Shown: in pieces, positions 53,503-61,919 of the stretch
How the letters are laid out: every line of letters begins with the position of its first letter
Numbering within the stretch: the first letter of the stretch is position 1
Assembly: GCA_049472395.1 (NCBI GenBank)
Contig: JBLIRR010000001.1
Location: 1-64,000 of the forward strand
Source: JBLIRR01 sp049472395
GTDB lineage: Bacteria > SZUA-182 > DTGQ01 > JBLIRR01
Reading direction: 5' to 3'
Length of the DNA stretch: 64,000 nt
Notes under the pieces: model-generated
What the model was told of the DNA's origin: nothing
Databases searched by the model: none
What the model saw: only the letters and a program-made list of their open reading frames with translations
Position numbers and translations under genes: made by a program

Positions 53503-55644
53503 TTATAAGGCAACCTTCATTCCAGGTTCTAATTGTTCAGGTTGGACAGTAATATTTGCATAACTACATCCCTGCTTGACTTCCTCAATAATGATTTCAC
53601 CAACTTTTACTGTCTCGTATCCCGCAATAACACCTTCCTTATCCACTATCTTTTTATCTTTAAGCAGATGAAATTTCATCCCAGGCAGTACACCCTGCTT
53701 ACGTCCAATATTAATTATTATTTTATCTTTGCTCAAGACATTCTTTATTCTTCCCTGTATAGGGAAGGCACTATTCACCTTTCCGATGAGTTGTTCGGCC
53801 AATCTTTTGGCAATATCCTCCAGGTTATCTTCTGGGGTACATGTTTCAGTCAAGGCAGTTTTAATAATCGAGGTTTCACTCTCAACAATCCGGATATTAA
53901 CAGTCCACTGATTCTTAAAATTTGTTACTCTGCATACAGTAAAAAGATTGGCTGTCACAATTTTCCCCAGCTTCAGTGCTGACTCAGGATTTGCAAGAGA
54001 AGATGTCCCTAAGTCCAATTCTTGAAGAAGCGCTTCCAAATACTCCCTCTCAACAACCGTAAATCGCTCCTTTTCTCCTATTATGGAAATCAATTTATGA
54101 AGCAACAATTCCATCTCTGCCTGAGTTTTAACATTCTCTTCCCCCTCTTTATTGCCCGAAATAAAAAATACAGCTAAAGGTTTTGATGTCCATTCATCCT
54201 TATCAGCCATTATATTCGTCGTGAGAGCATTATTTTTTTTCACCAATTTCTGAAAAAATTCAGCTATTTTCTCATCATCAGCAGCGGCAAGACCAGCATT
54301 AATAGCCTTGATACTAATTTCTTCAAAGTCTTTCTCTTTCTTATTGGCATTTCCGCGAAGCACAATGAAAAATCCCAGACACACAATGAGAATAACAAGG
54401 ATTGCTGCGCCTAGAAAATTTCTTCCCTTAGAAGAAACATCCTTTTTCTCTTCATACCACGGCTCTGCCTTTTCCTCATCTCCCGACCGTGTTCTCAAGT
54501 TCTGATATAAATTGACCTTTTGCTGAGAAGCAACAATTGCGGAAAGATCTATAGGACTCTCTGTGAGATCAACGCTGTCTTTGGCCTGTGTGCTCGGTTC
54601 AAAATAACGTACACCCGGATCACCATACAACAAATAGCTCCCCCATAATATATTTAGTTTGCCATATTTTTGCATGAGTTCACCCCGTGCAGCCTTCATT
54701 GACTGGCCAACGGTATATCCGGAAAAAAGTTTTTCATAAAATTTAAGCGCAAAATCCGTACTTGGTCTATCGAGGACTTTCCAAAATGTTCCGATATAAT
54801 GCTGCACTCCCGCTAATAAGAAGGCATTTGCCAATCCATATATCTTCTCTTCCCCTTCTTCATCAACGTGCCATTCTTCCGTAGTCCCGGATTGACATGC
54901 ATTGGAGAAGACCAACCAGGGAAGCGGATTACTTCCACCCATTTTTCTGATATCACCAGCGGTAAATTTTCCATCCTCCAAGAGCCAGCCGCTTCTCGTC
55001 GGATTTGATAAATCATAGTCCGCATGGCCTGCATAATGAATTAAATCATAATTAAATAACCGCTTCTTTAAATACCCCACATCAACCTCGCTGGTAGCCA
55101 AGGTAATATTAACCTGCGCCGAGTCAAGCTCATCCCTGATTCGCTTCCCCTCTTCATATGCTGCCTTTAGATCACTCTTTGGGTCCGCGATTATCAAAAG
55201 GCGGAAGGGTATTTGAGGTTTGCCATCCGCTCGTTTTACCACCATCTGTTTGGTTTTGACCATTCGTCCGATATTAAATTTTTCGCATAAAAATTGTCTG
55301 CCGTCAAACAGCAATTCCCATGGTATCTGAACAAGACTATTATCAATGCGAAAAATAAGATCACTCGAAGGGCTATTTTCCAGTTCCGCCTTTATGGAAA
55401 GAGAAAAAATTTCATTATATAGTACTCGGCCTATCTGCTGAAGCTCTTGAAGGATGGATTGAGGGATATGCCCATTTTTTGCCACCATATTGAGCAAATG
55501 CATAAGTTCATTACTTCGGCATTGAAATTCGCCATCTTTAAGCGGAACCTCCTCATAATGGGTAAGGGTCTGTTCACTTTTGGATAGACTCAATTCAAGA
55601 TTTTTGCTCTTTCTTGTTATTTCTAAATATATTGTTTTTTCCAT
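53503..55644 (-). CDS. CHAT-domain (caspase-like) protease with transmembrane and CsgG-like domains
   Basis: A 713-residue protein. The CHAT domain at about 85-350 has the catalytic dyad His207 (YAGHADY) and Cys250 (FSNACQSG), plus GLANAFLLAGVQHYIGTFW and LLYGDPGVRYF. A linker leads to one transmembrane segment at about 409-429. After the membrane there is a CsgG-like domain (about 475-610, with RFTVVEREYLEALLQELD) and a terminal beta module (KIIINIGRKQGVLPGMKFHLL) like the C-terminal module of FlgT-type proteins. I infer that CHAT is cytoplasmic and the CsgG-like part is periplasmic. Its upstream neighbours are the zinc-finger and sigma genes, so a proteolytic signalling role is likely. Confidence 0.85.
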   Translation of the reverse strand: MEKTIYLEITRKSKNLELSLSKSEQTLTHYEEVPLKDGEFQCRSNELMHLLNMVAKNGHIPQSILQELQQIGRVLYNEIFSLSIKAELENSPSSDLIFRIDNSLVQIPWELLFDGRQFLCEKFNIGRMVKTKQMVVKRADGKPQIPFRLLIIADPKSDLKAAYEEGKRIRDELDSAQVNITLATSEVDVGYLKKRLFNYDLIHYAGHADYDLSNPTRSGWLLEDGKFTAGDIRKMGGSNPLPWLVFSNACQSGTTEEWHVDEEGEEKIYGLANAFLLAGVQHYIGTFWKVLDRPSTDFALKFYEKLFSGYTVGQSMKAARGELMQKYGKLNILWGSYLLYGDPGVRYFEPSTQAKDSVDLTESPIDLSAIVASQQKVNLYQNLRTRSGDEEKAEPWYEEKKDVSSKGRNFLGAAILVILIVCLGFFIVLRGNANKKEKDFEEISIKAINAGLAAADDEKIAEFFQKLVKKNNALTTNIMADKDEWTSKPLAVFFISGNKEGEENVKTQAEMELLLHKLISIIGEKERFTVVEREYLEALLQELDLGTSSLANPESALKLGKIVTANLFTVCRVTNFKNQWTVNIRIVESETSIIKTALTETCTPEDNLEDIAKRLAEQLIGKVNSAFPIQGRIKNVLSKDKIIINIGRKQGVLPGMKFHLLKDKKIVDKEGVIAGYETVKVGEIIIEEVKQGCSYANITVQPEQLEPGMKVAL

Positions 55645-55715
55645 TTCAATAAACCTTGCGCAGAGCTATCTTCCCTACATCTTGTAAATATTATAGCACT
55701 TCCTGGAAATTATAA

Positions 55716-56456
55716 CTAATATTCTTTTTTTAATCTGAGTTGAATTATACCTATCTGCTTTCCATGTAGGTAAATTTTTACGAAATAATTTTTAAATTTG
55801 ACATAAAAAACTGCTTCACTCTCTTCTACCGAGTTTAATTCCCGGTCGTTAGAAAAAAGCATTAATCTTACTCCGGCGGGGCTTTCATGGGTCTTTAAAT
55901 CTAATGTATGAATCATCAACTTAAGAGAATCATCAATTCGCTCAAGCTGAAGATTTACACCAATATTCTCTATTTGTTTACTTAATTTAATAAAATCCCC
56001 CAACCTCTCAACACCTGAGCTTAATCCTCCTCGTACTGGTTGCAACCCTAATTCCGGGATCGCAAAATTACCTGTATTTCGCAATACCCGGATAGCATCC
56101 GCCGTGAAGCTAAGCACTAGATCTAAAATATTTGCCTTTTTAGGTAAAACAAGATTCTTTACTCTCTCTTTTAATGGTGAAGGGGCATTTATCAATGGCT
56201 CGTGTAACATTTCCTCTAAAATCATTAACCGGTTAAAACATTCATCACATCTTCCAAGATGCTCCTCAAACTTAATTATATCTGCCTCTTCAAAAGACTC
56301 CTTTCTTTCAATATAATTTTGTAAAGAGCCCTCATCAATACAATCCTGTCCGGTATGAGAATGTAAATTCACTTTTTTGTTATACGTCTTAGCCATTTTC
56401 GCCAGCACTCTCTCCAGGCTTTCTAATTCCAGTTTGTCAAAATTACTCTCCATCAC
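55716..56456 (-). CDS. Zinc-finger (zf-HC2-type) anti-sigma factor candidate, soluble
   Basis: A 246-residue protein with a zf-HC2-like motif: EEADIIKFEEHLGRCDECF gives His66-x3-Cys70-x2-Cys73, with a further Cys39. The C-terminal half is beta-rich (LNSVEESEAVFYVKFKNYFVKIYLHG). No membrane segment is seen, unlike most ECF anti-sigma factors. It follows the sigma gene by 134 bases and precedes the CHAT gene by 71 bases. Function is inferred from the motif and neighbour; a CHAT substrate is an attractive possibility. Confidence 0.68.
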   Translation of the reverse strand: MMESNFDKLELESLERVLAKMAKTYNKKVNLHSHTGQDCIDEGSLQNYIERKESFEEADIIKFEEHLGRCDECFNRLMILEEMLHEPLINAPSPLKERVKNLVLPKKANILDLVLSFTADAIRVLRNTGNFAIPELGLQPVRGGLSSGVERLGDFIKLSKQIENIGVNLQLERIDDSLKLMIHTLDLKTHESPAGVRLMLFSNDRELNSVEESEAVFYVKFKNYFVKIYLHGKQIGIIQLRLKKEY

Positions 56457-56590
56457 GGACTCCTAAAATTTTCTTAAAATAAACTGCTTTTCCTAATAAT
56501 TACTAATTCTAAAATGGACTATTCGCCCTATTTATTTTATCGGTAATAACAACATTTTTTATTGTTGTTTTATCTTACATGACGTAAATA

Positions 56591-57220
56591 TTAGCCATCA
56601 CTTATGAAACTTTTTAATTCCTCATAGAGATTTTTCTTTTTGGCAATCTTTACTAAATTATTGACCATTCTGAATTTTAATTGATGCACAGCATTTATCT
56701 TTAAGGCCATTATCTCAGCTATATTACTTAAACTCAGATCTTCCTCATAAATTAATCTAAAAAGATAATGATGCCTCTCAGATAACCCATCTTTTAATTC
56801 ATTGATTAACTTTTTTAAGTCCTTTGTCTCTATTTTCTTAAATTTGTTATCATCAGATATCCGGTATTGGATCTCTTCAAGATCGACAAAACTTTTCTGT
56901 TCTCTCAGAAAATCAATAGTTAAATGAAAACTTATTTCTCTAAGATACGCAACAAATGAACGTTCATTCTCTCCTCGAAAATTTCTTAGTCTACGACAAT
57001 CCCTATCCAAAAGAGCTACAAATATTCTGTCAAATATTTCCTCTATCTCATCATTTTGAAAAGAATAATGATACCTTTTAAGGGTCCTATTTATATAACT
57101 ATAAATAATATTCCCATATTTTTCAACGAACTGGTCCCACGCCTTCTTATCTTGATTTATTATATCATCTAAAAAATCAAGAAACTGTTCATTTGATTCC
57201 ATTAGATCTTCTTTTCCCAA
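56591..57220 (-). CDS. ECF-like RNA polymerase sigma factor
   Basis: A 209-residue group 4-type sigma factor: region 2 at about 20-110 (AWDQFVEKYGNIIYSYI, RLRNFRGENERSFVAYLREI, ATIDFLREQ-like LTIDFLREQK) and region 4 at about 145-195 (LKDGLSERHHYLFRLIYEEDLSLSNIAEIM, helix-turn-helix). Start uncertain: TTG at 57220 has GGAGAG five bases upstream, while an ATG lies at 57202. First gene of the anti-sigma/CHAT/envelope operon. It probably directs this operon and unlinked envelope genes. Confidence 0.82.
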   Translation of the reverse strand: MGKEDLMESNEQFLDFLDDIINQDKKAWDQFVEKYGNIIYSYINRTLKRYHYSFQNDEIEEIFDRIFVALLDRDCRRLRNFRGENERSFVAYLREISFHLTIDFLREQKSFVDLEEIQYRISDDNKFKKIETKDLKKLINELKDGLSERHHYLFRLIYEEDLSLSNIAEIMALKINAVHQLKFRMVNNLVKIAKKKNLYEELKSFISDG

Positions 57221-57567
57221 TAGAGCTCTCCTGCCTCCAAATCCTATTTCATTACCTATCGTATACTTTTCATATGTTCGTATGATCGTTAATCTTTACC
57301 CCCCTCACCTGTAATTTTGGTTTTCTATAATATTATATACCATATTAGTCATTGAAATTTCAATATATATCGTATAGCAATTCTCATTACCCTATATAGG
57401 AGCGCATTTTATCAAAAGAGGATGAGTAAGAATAAGATAAGGATTAAGATACGAATCAGGAATTCTTGAATTAGAATTGCTGCTGAAGGACCATATAAGT
57501 TGCGAAATATAATGATTTATGAGATAACTAATTATTATTTCAAAAACATCACTAATTAATTACAGAT
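57221..57567. other. Divergent intergenic region between the sigma operon and the radical SAM gene
   Basis: No gene is visible in 347 bases. It must hold promoters for both directions, but I see no box pair good enough to list. An imperfect inverted repeat at 57376-57481 shares its GCAATTCT/AGAATTGC ends with the 38.7 kb element. Confidence 0.5.
57376..57481. repeat. MITE-like inverted repeat with ends like the 38.7 kb element
   Basis: AGCAATTCT (57376-57384) and AGAATTGCT (57473-57481) are inverted ends about 106 bases apart. The element at 38688-38816 has the same core in its ends. The interior has no strong hairpin and differs completely. Confidence 0.35.
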
Positions 57568-59208
57568 ATGGGAAAAGCATATTATAAAATAAGGGAAATT
57601 CATGACAGGATCTTAAAGGATGAACAGAACACTGTATATAAGGAAAAGGGAGGACGAATAGGAATCGCGCTTGCTTACCCAAATACCTATTATGTTGGAA
57701 TGTCAAATTTAGGAGTGCATACTATATATTATCATTTCAATAGGCGCAGCGATGTTGTGTGTGAGCGAGTTTTCTTGCCGGATAAAGAAGAATATCGAAT
57801 GTACCAAAGGCTTCGGATACCATTATTAACGCTTGAGTCCAGCAAACTAGTTAAATCATTCAATATTGTCGCTTTTTCATGTTCATTTGAAAGCGACTTT
57901 GTAAATGTACTAAAAATTTTAGACCTTTCAGATATTCCCCTTCGCGCTCAAGATCGGGGAGAGGAATTTCCTCTCATTATTATGGGAGGTGCATGTACGT
58001 TTATTAATCCCGAACCTATGAGTGATTTTATAGATGTTTTCCTGTGTGGAGAGGGAGAAAGCCTGTGCAGCGAATTTATAGACGTATATAAAAGTAGCTA
58101 TGAGGATGGTGATAAAGACCGGTTGTTGAAAAATCTGGCTTCACTTCAAGGAACATATATCCCTAAATATTACACATACCATTTTGACAATGAAGGGAAG
58201 ATTATTACTATTGAACATAATTCACACGCTCCTGATACAATAAAACCGAGAATAGAGACAGATAGAGATAAGCTTACTACGCATACCAGAATAGTAAGCC
58301 CGAATACAGAATTCGGGCATATGTACCTCCTGGAAGTAAGCAGGGGATGTCCGAGATCATGCCATTATTGTGTTTTACATCACGCTTTTAAGCCATTCAG
58401 GATTAAAGACTTTGAGAGCGTGAGTGAAGCGGCACAAAAAGGATTAAGGTATAGGGATAAAATAGGATTAATAGGGGCCTCTATATGCGATTATCCTCAC
58501 TTAAATAAGTTGTGCAGCCACATTATGACATTAGGAGGCCGTATATCAGTATCCTCACTGAGAGTGGATGCCCTCAGTGAGGATTTATTGGAGTATTTGA
58601 TACAAAGCAGGCAACAAACCATTACTTTGGCTCCTGAGGCAGCAACCGAAACGCTGAGAAAAAGCATTGGGAAAAATATCTCGGATGAACAATTTTTTGA
58701 TGGACTCTCTCTGATCATAAAAAAGCGTATCCCTAATATAAAACTTTATTTCATGATTGGCCTGCCCGGTGAAACAATGCATGATATAGAAGCAATAGTA
58801 GGTTTTGCAAAAAAAATCCGACATTCTGCTTTTTCAGATTCTCAAGGAAGGGCTCACTTTAAACAGATTACCCTGAGCGTCAATGCATTTGTTCCGAAGC
58901 CGCATACTCAGTTTGAGAGAATGCCAATGGAAAATCTTGCTGTATTAAATTATAAAATAAAATTCCTAAGAAAAAAGATAAATTCTTTAAAAGGTATAAA
59001 TATTATCTTTAGCCTTCCAAAATGGTCATACATTCAATGCCTTTTATCTCGCGGTGATAGACGCGTCGGCCATCTTTTATACAGTTATCATAGATTAGGA
59101 GAAAATTGGAAAAGCGCATTGGCACGTTATAATTTAAATGCTGATTTTTATATTTACCGATATATAAATAAAAAGGAAATTACCCCCTGGCAGCTTTGGA
59201 TATATTAA
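57568..59208 (+). CDS. B12-binding-type radical SAM protein (TIGR03960-like)
   Basis: A 546-residue radical SAM enzyme. The N-terminal part resembles a cobalamin-binding-type fold (IALAYPNTYYVGMSNLGVHTIYY, LIIMGGACTFINPEPMSDF). The [4Fe-4S] site is CPRSCHYC (Cys261, Cys265, Cys268), followed by a TIM-barrel with LAPEAATETLRKSIGKNI and YFMIGLPGET. Family members of this type are of unknown function and are often found with a DUF2344 partner. Here the next gene is a TPR protein and no such partner is present. Weak Shine-Dalgarno. Confidence 0.83.
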   Translation: MGKAYYKIREIHDRILKDEQNTVYKEKGGRIGIALAYPNTYYVGMSNLGVHTIYYHFNRRSDVVCERVFLPDKEEYRMYQRLRIPLLTLESSKLVKSFNIVAFSCSFESDFVNVLKILDLSDIPLRAQDRGEEFPLIIMGGACTFINPEPMSDFIDVFLCGEGESLCSEFIDVYKSSYEDGDKDRLLKNLASLQGTYIPKYYTYHFDNEGKIITIEHNSHAPDTIKPRIETDRDKLTTHTRIVSPNTEFGHMYLLEVSRGCPRSCHYCVLHHAFKPFRIKDFESVSEAAQKGLRYRDKIGLIGASICDYPHLNKLCSHIMTLGGRISVSSLRVDALSEDLLEYLIQSRQQTITLAPEAATETLRKSIGKNISDEQFFDGLSLIIKKRIPNIKLYFMIGLPGETMHDIEAIVGFAKKIRHSAFSDSQGRAHFKQITLSVNAFVPKPHTQFERMPMENLAVLNYKIKFLRKKINSLKGINIIFSLPKWSYIQCLLSRGDRRVGHLLYSYHRLGENWKSALARYNLNADFYIYRYINKKEITPWQLWIY

Positions 59209-59274
59209 GCGATTTATGATATGCTGTATATTATAGACTATGATAATGTGTAAAATGAGGTATGCAGTGTAACG

Positions 59275-60966
59275 ATGAAAAAATTTTATTGTAGCGTGGT
59301 GTTTATTTTTGTCATTCTTTTATCCTTCCCTTTTGCCAAAGCAGAAAAGGAATCGCAAATTTCAGATTTGCAATTTGAGAAGGAATCCTATGGATATTAT
59401 CATTTTCTTTTAGCTGAGCTTGCCTTGGAGGAAGGAAGGCAAGGAGATGCTATCTCAGAATATAAAAGAGCAATTGAGATTGATCCTGATTCTATATATC
59501 TTCGTATAGAACTGACACAATTATTGGCCCGCTACGGTTTTTTTGAAGAAGCAGCGAAATACTGTGAAGAGATATTAGTTCTTGCCCCTGACGATATTGA
59601 TAATCAATTGCTTTTAGGACAGATTTATTATCGTATGGAGAAAGACCCCGAGGCTATTTCTATTTATAAAAAGGCACAAGAAATGGATCCTGAAAATAGT
59701 ATGATCTATCTCTTGCTTGGAAAAATATATTTGGAGAATGAGAACTATGAGGAAGGAATTAAGCTCTATACGCAAATGGCTGAAAATAAACCTGATTCAC
59801 ATTTAGCCCAATATTATATAGGATATTGCTACTTAAAATTAGATAAATTGGATACTGCCGTAACGTATTTGAACAAATCCCTGGAACTCAAACCAGATTT
59901 TAAAATGGCCTTAGAAAAGTTAAGCTATATTCATATAAAAAACCAGAATTATCAAGAGGCTGAAAAAATTTACACCCATCTTTTGGAGTTATACCCGTAT
60001 GATTTGAAATTTCATGAACAACGTGCCCGAATTTATATTCTTCAAAATCAGTTAGATAAAGCACTAGAGGAATATCTTAAGATAAAAGAGAAAGATCCGG
60101 GCAATTTAAAAATACGGGTAAAAATTGGTTTCATTTATTTTGAGATGGAAGACTATAAAAAAGCAATCGAGGAGTTTAAAGCGTATCTTGAAAATAATAT
60201 AGATGATAGAGATGCATGGTTCTATCTGGCAATGAGTTATGAAAAAGATGAAGATTACAATAATACAATAGGGATTTATAACAAATTACTGGAACAAGAT
60301 CCTAATGATACAAAAACACGCTTTCATTGTGTATTTTTATACCAAAAAATTAAGGAATATGAAAAGGCTATTGAACATTTAAAGATTATCCTAGAAAAAG
60401 ACCTTAATAACTCAGATGCCTATCTCTATTTGGGATTACTCTATAATCAAACAGGGGAGAACAATGTCGCTATTGATACCTTGCATAAAGGAATTGAGAA
60501 AAATGAGAAGGATGCTGATTTGTATTTTTATCTCGGGGTAAATTATGAAAAAGTCGGTGACATGAAAAAATCAATAGAAGCATTTGAAGAGTCTTTACAA
60601 ATAAATCCGAACTATGCAGATGCTTATAATTATATAGGGTATATGTATGCTGAGAAAGGTGTCAATCTGGATGAAGCAATAAATAAAATAAATAAGGCTC
60701 TTACGTTAGATCCAAATAACGGTGCTTATTTAGACAGCCTGGGATGGGCATATTTTAAAAAGGGTGAGCTTGATATTGCCCTTGAAAAATTAAACGCTGC
60801 TATTAATTATGTGAAAGATGATCCGGTTATATATGATCATCTGGGGGATGTTTATAAAATCAAAGGCGATTTGGCCCGGGCTAAGGAGATGTGGACAAAG
60901 GCATTAGAGTTCGATGTCAGTAATGAAACAATAAAAAAAAAATTAGAAACTCTTCATAAAAATTAG
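59275..60966 (+). CDS. Exported TPR repeat protein
   Basis: A 563-residue protein with an N-terminal signal peptide (MKKFYCSVVFIFVILLSF, cleavage near AKA). It is followed by about fifteen tetratricopeptide repeats, recognisable by W/Y-L-x-x-G-x-x-Y and E-A-I-x-x-Y-K-x-A-L-E-x-x-P patterns (for example EAISIYKKAQEMDPENS). Soluble periplasmic scaffold. Its stop overlaps the GTG of the next gene by one base (TAGTG), so it is coupled to the LolB-like lipoprotein. Confidence 0.88.
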   Translation: MKKFYCSVVFIFVILLSFPFAKAEKESQISDLQFEKESYGYYHFLLAELALEEGRQGDAISEYKRAIEIDPDSIYLRIELTQLLARYGFFEEAAKYCEEILVLAPDDIDNQLLLGQIYYRMEKDPEAISIYKKAQEMDPENSMIYLLLGKIYLENENYEEGIKLYTQMAENKPDSHLAQYYIGYCYLKLDKLDTAVTYLNKSLELKPDFKMALEKLSYIHIKNQNYQEAEKIYTHLLELYPYDLKFHEQRARIYILQNQLDKALEEYLKIKEKDPGNLKIRVKIGFIYFEMEDYKKAIEEFKAYLENNIDDRDAWFYLAMSYEKDEDYNNTIGIYNKLLEQDPNDTKTRFHCVFLYQKIKEYEKAIEHLKIILEKDLNNSDAYLYLGLLYNQTGENNVAIDTLHKGIEKNEKDADLYFYLGVNYEKVGDMKKSIEAFEESLQINPNYADAYNYIGYMYAEKGVNLDEAINKINKALTLDPNNGAYLDSLGWAYFKKGELDIALEKLNAAINYVKDDPVIYDHLGDVYKIKGDLARAKEMWTKALEFDVSNETIKKKLETLHKN

Positions 60967-61760
60967 TGCGCACTGTAAGCTTATTTATTCTCTTCTCATT
61001 TTTTTTATTCACGTTAGGGTGTCTTTATAAAACCAGCGTCAGAGAGCCCCTACTCTCAAATCTCGAAATAAAAAAATTGCTTTCATCGCGCAGACGCTCG
61101 CTTAACGCAATAAAAGGATTGGCGAAAATCTCAGTGAGGAGCACATCAAAAGGGATTGACAAAACATTTAAGGCAGTGTTCAGCTTTACCAGGGATGGTT
61201 ATGGCTCATTAGAAGGATGTGGCCCCTTTTCAACCATATATTTTAAACTATTATATAATCCTGAGCAGCTTTACATATACATACCGCAAAAGAATGTGCT
61301 CTATAAGGGAGAAAATACCGCTGACAATCTTGCCAGGATTCTGCATTTTAATTGGGAAAGCATCTATTTTATCGATTATATAAGCGCCAATTTACCTTTT
61401 GATCCTTTCCTGACAAATATCTATTCTGTTTCATTCAGCAAAGATTATCTTATCAGGGGGGAATTATCTGACCATACATGGATTGCACGACTTAGTGACT
61501 CCCCTTCCCCGGATATTTTAGAATTTTGTCTGCTTGATCAATCCGCACAATTACTCCTTGATATAAGTTATATATATGATAAAAATATCGTTGAATACAG
61601 GCTTCCTTCCCTGGTACATTTTTGGCAAAAAAAAGATAATCTCTCGGTGGAAATAAAATTCATCTCTGTTACAATAAATGATCCCATCAATGAGAAAGAT
61701 TTTATCCCCCCCGATGCATGGTTCGATGAAAATGAAGATATAAAAACAATACCTTTTTAG
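60966..61760 (+). CDS. LolB-like outer-membrane lipoprotein (DUF4292-like)
   Basis: A 264-residue lipoprotein with signal MRTVSLFILF and lipobox TLGC (Cys19). The mature part has an antiparallel beta pattern (FKAVFSFTRDGYGSLEGCGPFSTIYFKLLYNPEQLYIY), similar to LolB/LppX-type folds that carry hydrophobic ligands. Start codon is GTG overlapping the TPR stop. With the TPR protein it may form an outer-membrane biogenesis pair; this is inference. Not a confirmed LolB. Confidence 0.68.
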   Translation: MRTVSLFILFSFFLFTLGCLYKTSVREPLLSNLEIKKLLSSRRRSLNAIKGLAKISVRSTSKGIDKTFKAVFSFTRDGYGSLEGCGPFSTIYFKLLYNPEQLYIYIPQKNVLYKGENTADNLARILHFNWESIYFIDYISANLPFDPFLTNIYSVSFSKDYLIRGELSDHTWIARLSDSPSPDILEFCLLDQSAQLLLDISYIYDKNIVEYRLPSLVHFWQKKDNLSVEIKFISVTINDPINEKDFIPPDAWFDENEDIKTIPF

Positions 61761-61783
61761 GCAGTTTAGTCGCTTTAAGAAAG

Positions 61784-61812
61784 TTGACAAAAATATCAAA
61801 AACCTTTATGAT
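61784..61812 (+). promoter_or_regulatory. Promoter of the tRNA-Gln gene
   Basis: TTGACA (61784-61789), a 17-base spacer and TATGAT (61807-61812) precede the tRNA by 16 bases. This is a near-consensus sigma70-type promoter and may also serve prs. Confidence 0.72.
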
Positions 61813-61828
61813 ATGTTTTATACCCTAG

Positions 61829-61900
61829 TGGGGCGTCGACAAGCGGTAAGTCACAGGATTTTGGTTCCTGCATTCGGAGGTTCGAATCCTCCCGCCCCAG
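61829..61900 (+). tRNA. tRNA-Gln (anticodon TTG)
   Basis: 72 bases. Acceptor stem TGGGGCG/CGCCCCA, D-arm GACAAGCGGTAAGTC, anticodon stem CAGGA/TCCTG with loop TTTTGGT (TTG), T-arm GGAGGTTCGAATCCTCC and discriminator G. The bases after it are TAA, so CCA is not encoded, unlike tRNA-Leu in this window. Lies 19 bases before prs. Confidence 0.95.
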
Positions 61901-61919
61901 TAAATTTTGAGGATACATT

